Source: Atribacterota bacterium (lineage in GTDB: Bacteria > Atribacterota > Atribacteria > Atribacterales > Caldatribacteriaceae). From it: a stretch of DNA of 51,093 nucleotides. Position numbers and translations under genes: made by a program. The notes under the pieces are model-generated. The model saw nothing but the letters and a program-made list of their open reading frames with translations, had not been told where the DNA came from and searched no databases. Below are positions 16,013 through 23,896 of the stretch, piece after piece. Positions within the stretch are counted from its first letter, which is position 1; each line of letters begins with the position of its first letter. The stretch spans positions 1-51,093 of the forward strand of contig JBDIWM010000009.1 of the NCBI GenBank assembly GCA_039638595.1, given 5' to 3'.

Positions 16013-17113
16013 ATGGATAAGAGTGGATGGTTGTTAATTTTTTCCATTATTCTTTTGAGTGGGATCATTGCCTATCTTGGGGACATTCTGGGACGACGGA
16101 TTGGGAAGCGCAAGTTGTCTTTGTTGACGTTACGTCCTCGGTACACGGCGATTCTGGTGAGCATCGTCACTGGAATTTTGATTGCCGGTACCACTTTGGC
16201 GATTTTGAGTATTGCTTCTCAGGATGTGCGGACCGCTCTTTTTGGAATGGCTGAGCTGAAGGAAAAGCTGGAGAGCTTAAACCGCGAGGCTTTGCAAAGG
16301 AACATGGAGCTAGAAGGTACCAAGAAGACCATCAGTGCCTACCAGGAAAGAGTGGCTGAATTGGAGACCAGAGAGAAAAACCTGCAGGCTTCCAAGATGG
16401 TTCTGGAACAGAATGTGGAGGAACTCAAAGCACAGCGACAGACTTTACAGGAAGAAGTACAAACCCTGCAGGTCGAATTGGATCGACTTCGGGCAAATAT
16501 TATGGCGATTAGACAGGGAGAAATTGCTTTTCAGGATGAGGAGGAAATTCTTCGGGTGGTGGTTTCGCCGGGGCTTCAGGAAGAAAAAGCCAGAGAATAC
16601 CTCTTGTCGCTCATTGCCAGGGCGGACCCCATCGCAGCGGGTCGTGGGGCCGGCATGGACCGTGAGGGTCGAGGGAGAATATTTGTTCTGGAAGAAAACC
16701 TGGTTGAAACGGTGAGAAAGATTGGGAAAAGTGACGTGCCCCTTGTGGTACGACTGGTTTCTTCGCTCAATACGCTCCGAGGGGAACCGGTGATCGCCCG
16801 TTTTGTGACGATTGAAAACCGGAGGGTCTTTTCTTCCGGGGAGGTTATTCTCAGAAAAGAGGTTGAGATTGAGAGGAGGAAAACGAGAGTAGAAATTGTT
16901 TTAGGAGAAATTCTTCGAGAGCTCAATGTTTTGGGAATCGAGCGAGGGGTTCTGCCCCAACAGGGGAAAGTTGGTTCAATTCCAGCCCTGAATTTGACCG
17001 AAGTGACCAGAACCTTAGAAGAAAAAGACGGGAAGGTGTTTATCGAAGCCGTGGCTGAGGGAGACATCTTTACCGTTGGTCCGATGCGGGTGTACTTACG
17101 GGTGAAAGAGTAA
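16013..17113 (+). CDS. DUF3084 membrane protein with periplasmic or cytoplasmic coiled coil
   Basis: A 366-residue protein with two N-terminal membrane helices (about 5-24 and 43-66) flanking the family signature GDILGRRIGKRKLSLLTLRPRYTA. A coiled coil spans about 75-155 and a DUF3084 domain about 160-366. No biochemical role is known. Its place directly after the lpt genes (nine bases) suggests an envelope function. GAGGGATCAGG precedes the ATG. The last 18 bases overlap the convergent AEC transporter gene. Confidence 0.85.
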   Translation: MDKSGWLLIFSIILLSGIIAYLGDILGRRIGKRKLSLLTLRPRYTAILVSIVTGILIAGTTLAILSIASQDVRTALFGMAELKEKLESLNREALQRNMELEGTKKTISAYQERVAELETREKNLQASKMVLEQNVEELKAQRQTLQEEVQTLQVELDRLRANIMAIRQGEIAFQDEEEILRVVVSPGLQEEKAREYLLSLIARADPIAAGRGAGMDREGRGRIFVLEENLVETVRKIGKSDVPLVVRLVSSLNTLRGEPVIARFVTIENRRVFSSGEVILRKEVEIERRKTRVEIVLGEILRELNVLGIERGVLPQQGKVGSIPALNLTEVTRTLEEKDGKVFIEAVAEGDIFTVGPMRVYLRVKE

Positions 17114-17998
17114 CCCCCAGAGTGGGAGTGTCAGGAAAGCGATGAGGGTGGTTACAAAGATTACGCTGGAGGAGAAATCGACGTCCAGGTGGTAGAGGGA
17201 AGCGAGAACATAAGAACTCATCAGGGTGGGTGTGGCAGACTCGAGCACCATCACTTGACGGTAGAGGCCTGGCAAGGGGTACAGGCGAGTAAGCAAAAGC
17301 ATAACCAGAGGAAGGAAGAATAATTTGGTCGCGGACGCCACAAGAAGAGGCCGGGTATTGCGCCAAAGATGAGTTCCAGAGAGCGCAAGGCCAATGGCCA
17401 TCATGGTGAGAGGTACTGTAGCGTCGGCCAGGCGTTTAATCGATTCTTGGAGGAAGGGCGGAAGAAGGATTCCGTGAAAGGTAATTCCCGCCAGGAATGC
17501 CAAGAAGGGGGGGAGTTTGAAAATTTCCCCCAGGTTTTGGAGTGCGAATTTCCCATTTCGACCGTAGGTACAGAAGAGCACTCCCACGGTGTACACTGAG
17601 AGAAAATTACCCATCTGGTCGAAAAAGATTGCTGGTGGTAACCCCTTTTCTCCGACCATAGCCAGGATGAAGGGATAACCCAGGAAGGCCGTGTTCCCAA
17701 ACGATGCACCCATAGCAAAGCTGACACTGGTAGGTACAGAGAGTTTCAATCCCCGGTGGGCTAGGAAATACGAGAGTAGAAAAAAAATACTGATAACAGG
17801 ATAGGCTAAAAGTGGGATACTCCAGAGTTGGAAATTGAGGGAGGAGTTTTGCAGAGAACGAAACACGAGGCACGGAAAGGTCACATACAGTACTAGTTTG
17901 TTGAGTAATGTGGCGGAATCTCTGGGGAGCAATCGTCCCAGGCGTAGGGAAAAACCCAGGGCGATCATGATGAACATGGCTATAAGGATTTGGTACAT
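17096..17998 (-). CDS. AEC family transporter (auxin efflux carrier type)
   Basis: A 300-residue protein with about ten hydrophobic helices and the AEC hallmarks: LNKLVLYVTFPCLVFRSL near the N-terminus, GASFGNTAFLGYPF in the middle and ESATPTLMSSYVLASLYHLD with LLGMTLP-like end. Bacterial members export or import organic acids such as malate or malonate. It is the last gene of a five-gene minus-strand operon and overlaps the FAH-family gene by 19 bases. A link to the product of that hydrolase is plausible but unproven. Confidence 0.9.
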   Translation of the reverse strand: MYQILIAMFIMIALGFSLRLGRLLPRDSATLLNKLVLYVTFPCLVFRSLQNSSLNFQLWSIPLLAYPVISIFFLLSYFLAHRGLKLSVPTSVSFAMGASFGNTAFLGYPFILAMVGEKGLPPAIFFDQMGNFLSVYTVGVLFCTYGRNGKFALQNLGEIFKLPPFLAFLAGITFHGILLPPFLQESIKRLADATVPLTMMAIGLALSGTHLWRNTRPLLVASATKLFFLPLVMLLLTRLYPLPGLYRQVMVLESATPTLMSSYVLASLYHLDVDFSSSVIFVTTLIAFLTLPLWGLLFHP

Positions 17999-18765
17999 AG
18001 TTCCTTTTGGACCTCGTTACGCAAGGTCCCGATTCCCTCGATTTTGACTTCCACCACATCGCCTGGGTGGAGTGGTCCGACTCCAGAAGGAGTACCGGTG
18101 GCAATCACGTCTCCTGGAAGAAGCGTCATAACCTGGGAAATGAACGACACCAGTTCCCAGGCGGAAAACAAAAGTTTACAGGTGTTTGAGCACTGCCTGA
18201 GGTCACCATTGAGATAACACTGAACGGTGGCATTGTGGGGATCGAGATCCGTTTCAATCCAGGGTCCGAGAGGGGAGAAAGTATCAAACGATTTGGCACG
18301 GGTCCACTGACCATCTTTTCTCTGGAGATCCCGGGCGGTAACGTCGTTAAAGCAAGTGTATCCCAAAATATACTCTGGAACTTCCTCTTTCGGTACGTGG
18401 CGAGCACGTTTTTTAATCACGACCGCTAATTCTGCCTCGTAATCGACCTGTTTTGAGCTTTCGGGAAGAATGATTGGGTCTCCAGGACCGATTACTGAAC
18501 TTGATGGTTTGATGAAGATGATGGGATTTTCTGGTACGGGATGACCAAATTCCGCAATGTGGTCCTGATAATTGAGGCCAACAGCCACAATCTTGGTAGG
18601 TCGGGTGGGCGAGAGGAGGCGTAATTGAGCAAGAGGGAAATGTTGACCGGAAGGTTGGCAAAGTGAATGAAAAGGGTTTCGAATTTCCGCTACCATTTCA
18701 TTCTCATATAAAAATCCCCAGCAGGGAGTCCGTTTTTCAGGGTGTAGAAAACGAAGAATTTTCAT
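17980..18765 (-). CDS. Fumarylacetoacetate hydrolase (FAH) family protein
   Basis: A 261-residue protein with the FAH fold: IVAVGLNYQDHIAEFG, PIIFIKPSSSVIGPGDPI, the metal-binding Glu pair in VDYEAELAVVI, GYTCFNDVTARDLQ and the C-terminal GDVIATGTPSGVGPL. FAH members cleave or decarboxylate beta-keto acids, for instance oxaloacetate or acylpyruvates, using Mg or Mn. The substrate cannot be assigned; isocitrate dehydrogenase and an organic-acid-type transporter in the same operon hint at C4-C6 acids. AGAGGT precedes the ATG. Confidence 0.92.
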   Translation of the reverse strand: MKILRFLHPEKRTPCWGFLYENEMVAEIRNPFHSLCQPSGQHFPLAQLRLLSPTRPTKIVAVGLNYQDHIAEFGHPVPENPIIFIKPSSSVIGPGDPIILPESSKQVDYEAELAVVIKKRARHVPKEEVPEYILGYTCFNDVTARDLQRKDGQWTRAKSFDTFSPLGPWIETDLDPHNATVQCYLNGDLRQCSNTCKLLFSAWELVSFISQVMTLLPGDVIATGTPSGVGPLHPGDVVEVKIEGIGTLRNEVQKELCTKSL

Positions 18766-20140
18766 GGTTCAACCTCTTTCGCAAATAATGTTTCTCTCTT
18801 TGAGAAGCCAGAAAAGGAATATGGGTAACGAGGTACTTCTTCATAAAATTAAACACTTCTGTGAAACGCTCTTTCCGGTAAAATTCAAAGTAAGCTCTGA
18901 TAAGCAAACGTCGCAATTCTTTGGGTTTCAGGGTATCGAGCTTGATCACGGAGTGGGCACCGTCAAACAGTGACCAGTTGGTGGAAAGAAGACGCTTCTC
19001 TCCCACAAATTCATCGTAGAGACGTGTTCCTGGAAAGGGGGTAAGGAGGGAAAACTGAACGATATCCAGGTTCAGATTTCTGGCAAACTCAACGGTTTTT
19101 TTTATGGTTTCTTTGGTGTCTTTGAGGCTTCCTAGAATGAAGGATCCCCAGATATGCACGCCGTATTTATGGAGGATGTCAATGGCTTTCTGAGTTGCCT
19201 CAAAGGTGAGATTTTTTCGATACTCATCTAAAATCGATTTTTCAACACTCTCTAAGCCCAAATAAACCATTCGCAGACCAGCCTTGACCATTTTCTTAAT
19301 CGTGGATTCGTTTCTGGCTATGGTATCAGCGCGGGAAAAGCACCACCATTTTATTTTGAGACGGTTGCGTTCAATTTTTTCACACAGTCGCTCCACCCTT
19401 TCTGGAGAAAGGGTGAAGTTGTCGTCAACGAACGCTATCCCCCGGTAGCCAAGGTCAAAATAGAGCTGTTCCAGTTCCTGGAAGACGTTTTCAGGTGAAC
19501 GCGCTCTCCAGGATTTGCCAGAGAAGCGGGAAGAAACACAAAACGTACATTCAAAGGGACATCCTCGGCTGGTGAGGACGCTCATGAGCGGTTCTCCTTC
19601 GATCTGGGTCATCCAGTATTTGGAAAGAGGAAGAAGGTCCCAGGCAGGAAAAGGAAGGCGATCAAGATGCTGAAAGGGTTTTCGGGGGTTAGTGCGAACG
19701 AGTTGTTCATTTTTAAGGAAAGAAATTCCTGGAACCTCAGCAAGGCTTTTCCCGTTTTCAAGGTATTCCAGAAGTTCCAGAAAGGTTTCTTCTCCTTCAC
19801 CTCGAATCACCACATCCACGAGTCCAGAGCGCAGTACTTCTTCATCCTGGAAAGTCGGATGATATCCCCCCATGACCACCAGCCGCTTTTTGGCTTTGGC
19901 TATCCTTGCGGTTTGAAGCGCAGCATAGATGGTGTTGGTCAGAGCAGAAATTCCCACCACGTCGTAGTGGTCCAGGCGCTTTTCTAAATCCTTGGCTTTT
20001 TCGACCTGAAGATCCAAAATGTGGATTTCATGGTGTTTCCGGGCAAGGGAAGCGAGATACGCCAAACCCAGCGGGGGAAGCTTGAGTCCAATATAATGGT
20101 ATATACCCTGAGGAGGGGGGTAAAGAAGAAGCACTTTCAT
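18737..20140 (-). CDS. B12-binding-domain radical SAM protein
   Basis: A 467-residue protein. The N-terminal B12-binding-type Rossmann domain (about 1-140) starts [29 protein letters not shown] and includes [11 protein letters not shown]-like and VMGGYHPTF segments. The radical-SAM domain follows with the CPFECTFC cluster motif (C-x3-C-x2-C) near residue 195. The typical cobalamin contact motif DxHxxG is not evident, so B12 binding is uncertain. Substrate unknown; such enzymes include methylases and ring-forming enzymes. ATG 20140 overlaps the isocitrate dehydrogenase stop by four bases; the 3' end overlaps the FAH gene by 29. Confidence 0.88.
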   Translation of the reverse strand: MKVLLLYPPPQGIYHYIGLKLPPLGLAYLASLARKHHEIHILDLQVEKAKDLEKRLDHYDVVGISALTNTIYAALQTARIAKAKKRLVVMGGYHPTFQDEEVLRSGLVDVVIRGEGEETFLELLEYLENGKSLAEVPGISFLKNEQLVRTNPRKPFQHLDRLPFPAWDLLPLSKYWMTQIEGEPLMSVLTSRGCPFECTFCVSSRFSGKSWRARSPENVFQELEQLYFDLGYRGIAFVDDNFTLSPERVERLCEKIERNRLKIKWWCFSRADTIARNESTIKKMVKAGLRMVYLGLESVEKSILDEYRKNLTFEATQKAIDILHKYGVHIWGSFILGSLKDTKETIKKTVEFARNLNLDIVQFSLLTPFPGTRLYDEFVGEKRLLSTNWSLFDGAHSVIKLDTLKPKELRRLLIRAYFEFYRKERFTEVFNFMKKYLVTHIPFLASQREKHYLRKRLNHENSSFSTP

Positions 20141-21228
20141 CCCATGCGTTCCCTCAGTTTTTCGATGATGGCTTCTCCAACTTCCCAAGTGGAAGAAGCA
20201 GTGGGGTCATCGGGTGAAGGTTTCAGGTCATAGGTTACTTTTTTCCCTTCTCGAATCACTTCGGCGACTGCCCACTCTAAAAGATCGGCTCTTTCTTTTT
20301 CTTGAAGGTATCGGAGCATCATCACTCCCGAAAGAATGGTGGCAATGGGGTTTACTTTTTGGAGACCCCGGTACTTTGGGGCACTGCCATGGGTGGGTTC
20401 AAAAACGGCATAGTGGTCTCCAATGTTCCCCCCTGGTGCGACACCCAGTCCACCCACCAAACCTGCTCCCAGGTCTGACACCACGTCACCATAGAGGTTT
20501 GGAAGTACCAGAACATCATACAGTTCCGGTTTTTGTACCAGTTGCATGCACATATTATCCACGATTCGATCTTCAAAAACAATGTCCGGGTAATGCTGGG
20601 CCACGCTGCGAGCCACTTCCAGGAATAAGCCATCAGAATATTTCATGATGTTTGCCTTGTGCACCGCAGTTACCTTTTTTCGCCCGTTTTTTCGGGCATA
20701 CTCAAAAGCAAAGCGCACAATTCGATCAGTACCATAGACTGAGATGGGTTTAAGGCTGATTCCAGAATCGGGGCGGATTTTTCCCTTACCCATTTTTTCG
20801 ATTACTCCAATAAGTTCCAGCGTTTCTGGTTTTCCTTTCTCAAACTCCACACCAGCATAAAGGTCTTCGGTGTTTTCCCGGATAATGACGATATCAACGT
20901 AGCTATAGCGCGAACGAACACCGGGATAGACCTTGCATGGTCGTACACAGGCATAGAGATCCAGTTCTTTGCGTAGAGCTACGTTCACACTGCGGAATCC
21001 GGTCCCCACTGGGGTAGTAATCGGCCCTTTCAGAGCCACTCGATTGCGTTTAATGGAGTCAAGCACTCCCTGGGGGAGCGGTGTGCCATATTTTTCGATG
21101 ACATCTGCTCCAGCTTCCTGGATTTCCCACTCAATGTCGATGCCGGTGGCTTCAATCACTTTTCGAGCGACCTCCACAATTTCTGGTCCTGTTCCATCTC
21201 CGGGTATAAGAGTGACTCGATGGCTCAT
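20137..21228 (-). CDS. icd: Isocitrate dehydrogenase (isocitrate/isopropylmalate dehydrogenase family)
   Basis: A 363-residue decarboxylating dehydrogenase making 2-oxoglutarate from isocitrate. [21 protein letters not shown] carries the Ser and Asn that bind the isocitrate gamma-carboxylate, separating it from isopropylmalate dehydrogenases. [29 protein letters not shown] and HGSAPKYRG follow. The Lys-Tyr pair after HGSAP and a later TYD match NADP-type E. coli enzyme, but its last Arg (TYDFER) is Pro here (TYDLKP), so the cofactor is uncertain. AGGAG lies six bases before the ATG. Homoisocitrate dehydrogenase is a less likely alternative. Confidence 0.82.
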   Translation of the reverse strand: MSHRVTLIPGDGTGPEIVEVARKVIEATGIDIEWEIQEAGADVIEKYGTPLPQGVLDSIKRNRVALKGPITTPVGTGFRSVNVALRKELDLYACVRPCKVYPGVRSRYSYVDIVIIRENTEDLYAGVEFEKGKPETLELIGVIEKMGKGKIRPDSGISLKPISVYGTDRIVRFAFEYARKNGRKKVTAVHKANIMKYSDGLFLEVARSVAQHYPDIVFEDRIVDNMCMQLVQKPELYDVLVLPNLYGDVVSDLGAGLVGGLGVAPGGNIGDHYAVFEPTHGSAPKYRGLQKVNPIATILSGVMMLRYLQEKERADLLEWAVAEVIREGKKVTYDLKPSPDDPTASSTWEVGEAIIEKLRERMG

Positions 21229-21251
21229 GATTTCTCCTCCCCTTTCGTTGT

Positions 21252-21728
21252 TTAAAGAATGGTTGCGAGGTTGGTTTTAAGGTCTTCCTGTGGTATTTTC
21301 CCTGCCTTAGAGTAGGTAATTTTTCCCTTTTTGTCGAAGAAGACGATATGGGGAAGAAAGAAAACCCCAAAGTTTTTACTCACTTCCAGAGTTTCATCCA
21401 CCACCACAGGAAAGGGAACTCCGTATTCCTGTACGAAATCTGCAATCTCTTTTTTGTTACGAATTCCCACCCCAATCATGACCAAACCTTTTTCTTGATG
21501 AGTACCATACATTTCTTTCAAGAAAGGCATTTCGTCTTTACAGTCCCCACAGCGTGGCGAGAAGAACACCAGGATAATGGGACGACCAGCAAATTTTCCC
21601 AGGTGAAGAATGTTTCCTTGTAAGTCTTCTAGGGCGAAGTCCTGGTCAAGATACGGATGGAACTGAGCAAAGAAAAATGCAAAAACCACGAGACCAACTG
21701 GTAAAAAGAGCGGAAGGAGTTTTTTCAT
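21252..21728 (-). CDS. TlpA-like thiol-disulfide oxidoreductase
   Basis: A 158-residue protein anchored by an N-terminal hydrophobic segment (about 5-22), with redox motif CGDC in [16 protein letters not shown] (about residue 60) and a later [15 protein letters not shown] containing the cis-Pro loop. It probably acts outside the cytoplasmic membrane in thiol reduction, for example cytochrome or envelope protein maturation. It is the first gene of the minus-strand operon, with a well-formed promoter. AGAGGG precedes the ATG. Confidence 0.87.
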   Translation of the reverse strand: MKKLLPLFLPVGLVVFAFFFAQFHPYLDQDFALEDLQGNILHLGKFAGRPIILVFFSPRCGDCKDEMPFLKEMYGTHQEKGLVMIGVGIRNKKEIADFVQEYGVPFPVVVDETLEVSKNFGVFFLPHIVFFDKKGKITYSKAGKIPQEDLKTNLATIL

Positions 21729-21768
21729 TTTCTACCCTCTTTTTTCAGCTTATTTATCCTGTTTGGAT

Positions 21769-21798
21769 AGTATATTCACTAATGCTTCTTGTTGTCAA
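21769..21798 (-). promoter_or_regulatory. Sigma-70-type promoter for the tlpA-icd operon
   Basis: On the minus strand: a perfect -35 TTGACA (21793-21798), an 18-base spacer and TATACT (21769-21774, 5 of 6). The start of transcription would fall near 21762, giving a leader of about 34 bases. This is the best classical -35 in the window. Confidence 0.72.
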
Positions 21799-21882
21799 CG
21801 TTAAAGACCTGCGCAACATGGTACAGGCTTTTGGTCAGGTTTTTCTTGGTAAAAATTTTTTCTGCAAGGATTCATAAATATA

Positions 21883-21911
21883 TTGAAAAAGAGGGGGTAA
21901 ATGCATATACT
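21883..21911 (+). promoter_or_regulatory. Sigma-70-type promoter for the decarboxylase gene
   Basis: TTGAAA (21883-21888), a 17-base spacer, TATACT (21906-21911). The start point would be about 21918, inside the left arm of the inverted repeat that begins at 21911. It is divergent from the tlpA promoter roughly 100 bases away. Confidence 0.68.
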
Positions 21912-21946
21912 TCACAAGGACTCCTTTTACGGAGTTACTTTGTGAA
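21911..21946 (+). promoter_or_regulatory. Strong inverted repeat over the transcription start of the decarboxylase gene
   Basis: Arm TTCACAAGGACTCC (21911-21924), loop TTTTAC, arm GGAGT (21931-21935), a two-base bulge, then CTTTGTGAA (21938-21946). Fourteen pairs form, one of them G-T. No T-run follows, so it is not an intrinsic terminator. Because it starts at the end of the -10 box, it is best read as a repressor operator on DNA or a stem-loop at the mRNA 5' end. Confidence 0.6.
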
Positions 21947-21965
21947 TGCGGGTGGTTAAAAATCA

Positions 21966-23117
21966 ATGGAAAGAAGGTCCAAAACCCTGGAGAGAATTTT
22001 CCCTTTGAGTGAGGAAATAATTGTAGAACTCGCGAATGAGTATGGTACCCCTCTTTTTCTTATTGTTGAAGAGAGAGTAATGCGCAATTATGCGGCCTTT
22101 CAAGAGTTTTTTCCAGGAATCGAAATTTTCTATGCTATAAAGGCCAATCCCCATCCGCTGATACTGAAAATCTTAGCCGACTTAGGTTCTTCGTTTGACG
22201 TGGCTTCGGCTCAGGAGATTGCCCTTGTTCTGGAACACAATGTTGAGCCGCAGCGAATGATTTTCGCCAACACCATTAAAAGAAAAGAGGCCCTGAGATA
22301 TGCTCGGGAAAAAGGCGTGGATTTGCTCACCTATGATAATGAAGAAGAGTTGCGGAAAATCAGAACGGTATATCCGGAAGCAAAGTTGATTTTACGGCTG
22401 AAAACTCCCTCTCTGGGTAGTCGGATTGACCTTTCCTACAAATTTGGTGCGGAGCCTGAGGAAGCGGTAGCGCTTTTAAAACTGGCAAAAAGTCTTGGTC
22501 TTGAAAACGTGGGACTCAGTTTCCATGTTGGTTCTCCTTGTCATAATCCGGAGAATTACCTTCGCTCGCTGGAAATTGTCAGGACAGTCATTCAAGAGGG
22601 AAAACGGGAAGGCGTAATGCTTTCGGTGGTCGATATTGGAGGAGGATTTCCTCTTCACACCTATTATGCTGAGGGTGCAGAAGCGAGCATGGAATATATG
22701 GGTGAGAAAATCTACCCTCTTTTGCGGTCTTTCCTGGTTTCAGGGTATCGTGTGATTGCTGAACCAGGGAGAAGTCTCATTGGAAATGCCTGTCTTCTGG
22801 TCACAAAGGTCATTGGAAAGGCAGTACGCTCGGGGCGCACCTGGTATTACCTCGATGATGGACTGTATGGGACGTTTTCAGCCATTCCTTTTGATAAAGC
22901 CAGCTTCGATTTTTATTCTCTGCGGGATTCTGAAGAAGGACAACCCTGCGTTCTGGCTGGTCCAACCTGTGATTCTCTGGATGTCATCGCCGAAGGCGTA
23001 CACTTACCCTCGCTCATGCTTGATGACCTGATAGTTGTACCGAACATTGGGGCGTATTCGATTGCTTCGGCAACGAATTTTAACGGTTTTGAAAGAGCCA
23101 AAGTGGTCCTCGTTTAA
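21966..23117 (+). CDS. Ornithine/lysine decarboxylase, fold type III PLP enzyme
   Basis: A 383-residue decarboxylase of the alanine-racemase-fold (eukaryotic ODC-like) family. The PLP lysine is Lys59 in FYAIKAN. HVGSPC, GGGFP, EPGRSL and, near the C-terminus, GPTCDSLDVIAEG with catalytic Cys335 follow, then NIGAYSIASATNFNGF. These point to ornithine and/or lysine decarboxylase (putrescine or cadaverine synthesis) rather than diaminopimelate decarboxylase. Substrate preference cannot be read by eye. Its own promoter carries a 36-base inverted repeat. It lies 41 bases before the suf operon, which has a separate promoter. Confidence 0.88.
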   Translation: MERRSKTLERIFPLSEEIIVELANEYGTPLFLIVEERVMRNYAAFQEFFPGIEIFYAIKANPHPLILKILADLGSSFDVASAQEIALVLEHNVEPQRMIFANTIKRKEALRYAREKGVDLLTYDNEEELRKIRTVYPEAKLILRLKTPSLGSRIDLSYKFGAEPEEAVALLKLAKSLGLENVGLSFHVGSPCHNPENYLRSLEIVRTVIQEGKREGVMLSVVDIGGGFPLHTYYAEGAEASMEYMGEKIYPLLRSFLVSGYRVIAEPGRSLIGNACLLVTKVIGKAVRSGRTWYYLDDGLYGTFSAIPFDKASFDFYSLRDSEEGQPCVLAGPTCDSLDVIAEGVHLPSLMLDDLIVVPNIGAYSIASATNFNGFERAKVVLV

Positions 23118-23119
23118 TA

Positions 23120-23128
23120 TGGTATAAT
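23120..23128 (+). promoter_or_regulatory. Extended -10 promoter of the suf operon
   Basis: TGGTATAAT is a perfect extended -10 just after the decarboxylase stop. No TTGACA-like box lies at the correct distance. Transcription would start near 23135, and GGAGGT (23145-23150) then lies eight bases from the sufC ATG. Confidence 0.62.
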
Positions 23129-23158
23129 TGAGATACCTCGAGCTGGAGGTGCACGTGA

Positions 23159-23896
23159 ATGCTTCGTGTAGAAAACCTGAAGGTTTCGGTAGAGGATCGC
23201 GTAGTTCTTGACGGGGTAACTCTGGAAATTCGAGAAGGAGAAGTGCATGTTCTTCTTGGTCCCAATGGGGTGGGTAAGACCACGCTCCTTATGGCCATTA
23301 TGGGAGTTCCTGGCTATCAGATTGTGTCAGGACAAATTTTCTTTAATGGTGAGGACATTACTCGCCTTGATATGGAGGAACGAGCCAAAAGGGGGATTGG
23401 TATCGCGTTTCAAAAGATGCCCCCGGTACGGGGCATTTCTCTCCGTACCATGGGAGAGGTGATTATAAAGACCCATGGTTTTGATGATCCATCTCTTCTT
23501 GAACGTGTAGCCCACCGCTTGGATTGCTCCTATCTCCTTCCACGGGAAGTTGGAGTCGGTTTTTCGGGAGGAGAGGCCAAACGAGCAGAAATTTTCCAAC
23601 TTCTCTTGCAGCGTCCTCTTTTCTCCATGGTTGATGAACCGGAATCCGGGGTGGACCTTGATAATATTGCCCTGGTGGGGAAAGCGCTGAAAGAACTTTT
23701 TGAACGGGAGCAGGTGCGGACAAAGAAGCGGTCGGGTCTGGTTATTACTCATACCGGTTATATTCTGGATTATCTGAACGCTGACCAGGGTCATGTGCTG
23801 GTGAATGGTCGAATTGTTTGTAGTGGTAATCCTCGGGATCTTTTTGAAGATATCCGAATGAAAGGATACAGCGAATGTCTGAGGTGTGAACGATGA
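23159..23896 (+). CDS. sufC: Fe-S cluster assembly ATPase SufC (minimal SUF type)
   Basis: A 245-residue ABC ATPase. Walker A is GPNGVGKTT, the Q-loop region reads GIGIAFQKMPPVRG, the signature FSGGEAKRAEIFQ and Walker B MVDEPESGVDLDNI are SufC-specific, with an H-loop in VITHTG. It drives cluster assembly with the SufB-type scaffold encoded next (four-base overlap). No sufD, sufS, sufU or sufE follows, so this is the two-gene minimal SUF (SmsCB-like) arrangement. It starts behind an extended -10 promoter. Confidence 0.93.
   Translation: MLRVENLKVSVEDRVVLDGVTLEIREGEVHVLLGPNGVGKTTLLMAIMGVPGYQIVSGQIFFNGEDITRLDMEERAKRGIGIAFQKMPPVRGISLRTMGEVIIKTHGFDDPSLLERVAHRLDCSYLLPREVGVGFSGGEAKRAEIFQLLLQRPLFSMVDEPESGVDLDNIALVGKALKELFEREQVRTKKRSGLVITHTGYILDYLNADQGHVLVNGRIVCSGNPRDLFEDIRMKGYSECLRCER

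Noticed and set aside
21911-21946. Rex or CRP operator in the decarboxylase promoter
   Set aside because: Half-sites TTCACAA and TTGTGAA are present but in the opposite order (TTCACAA first, 22 bases apart) to the Rex site TTGTGAA-N4-TTCACAA or the CRP site TGTGA-N6-TCACA.
21911-21960. Intrinsic terminator upstream of the decarboxylase gene
   Set aside because: The hairpin is strong, but it is followed by TGCGGGTGG with no T-run, and it lies directly after a -10 box.
21729-21965. RNA gene or riboswitch in the longest intergenic stretch
   Set aside because: Beyond two divergent promoters and the 36-base inverted repeat I saw no tRNA-like fold, multi-stem pairing or conserved aptamer core.
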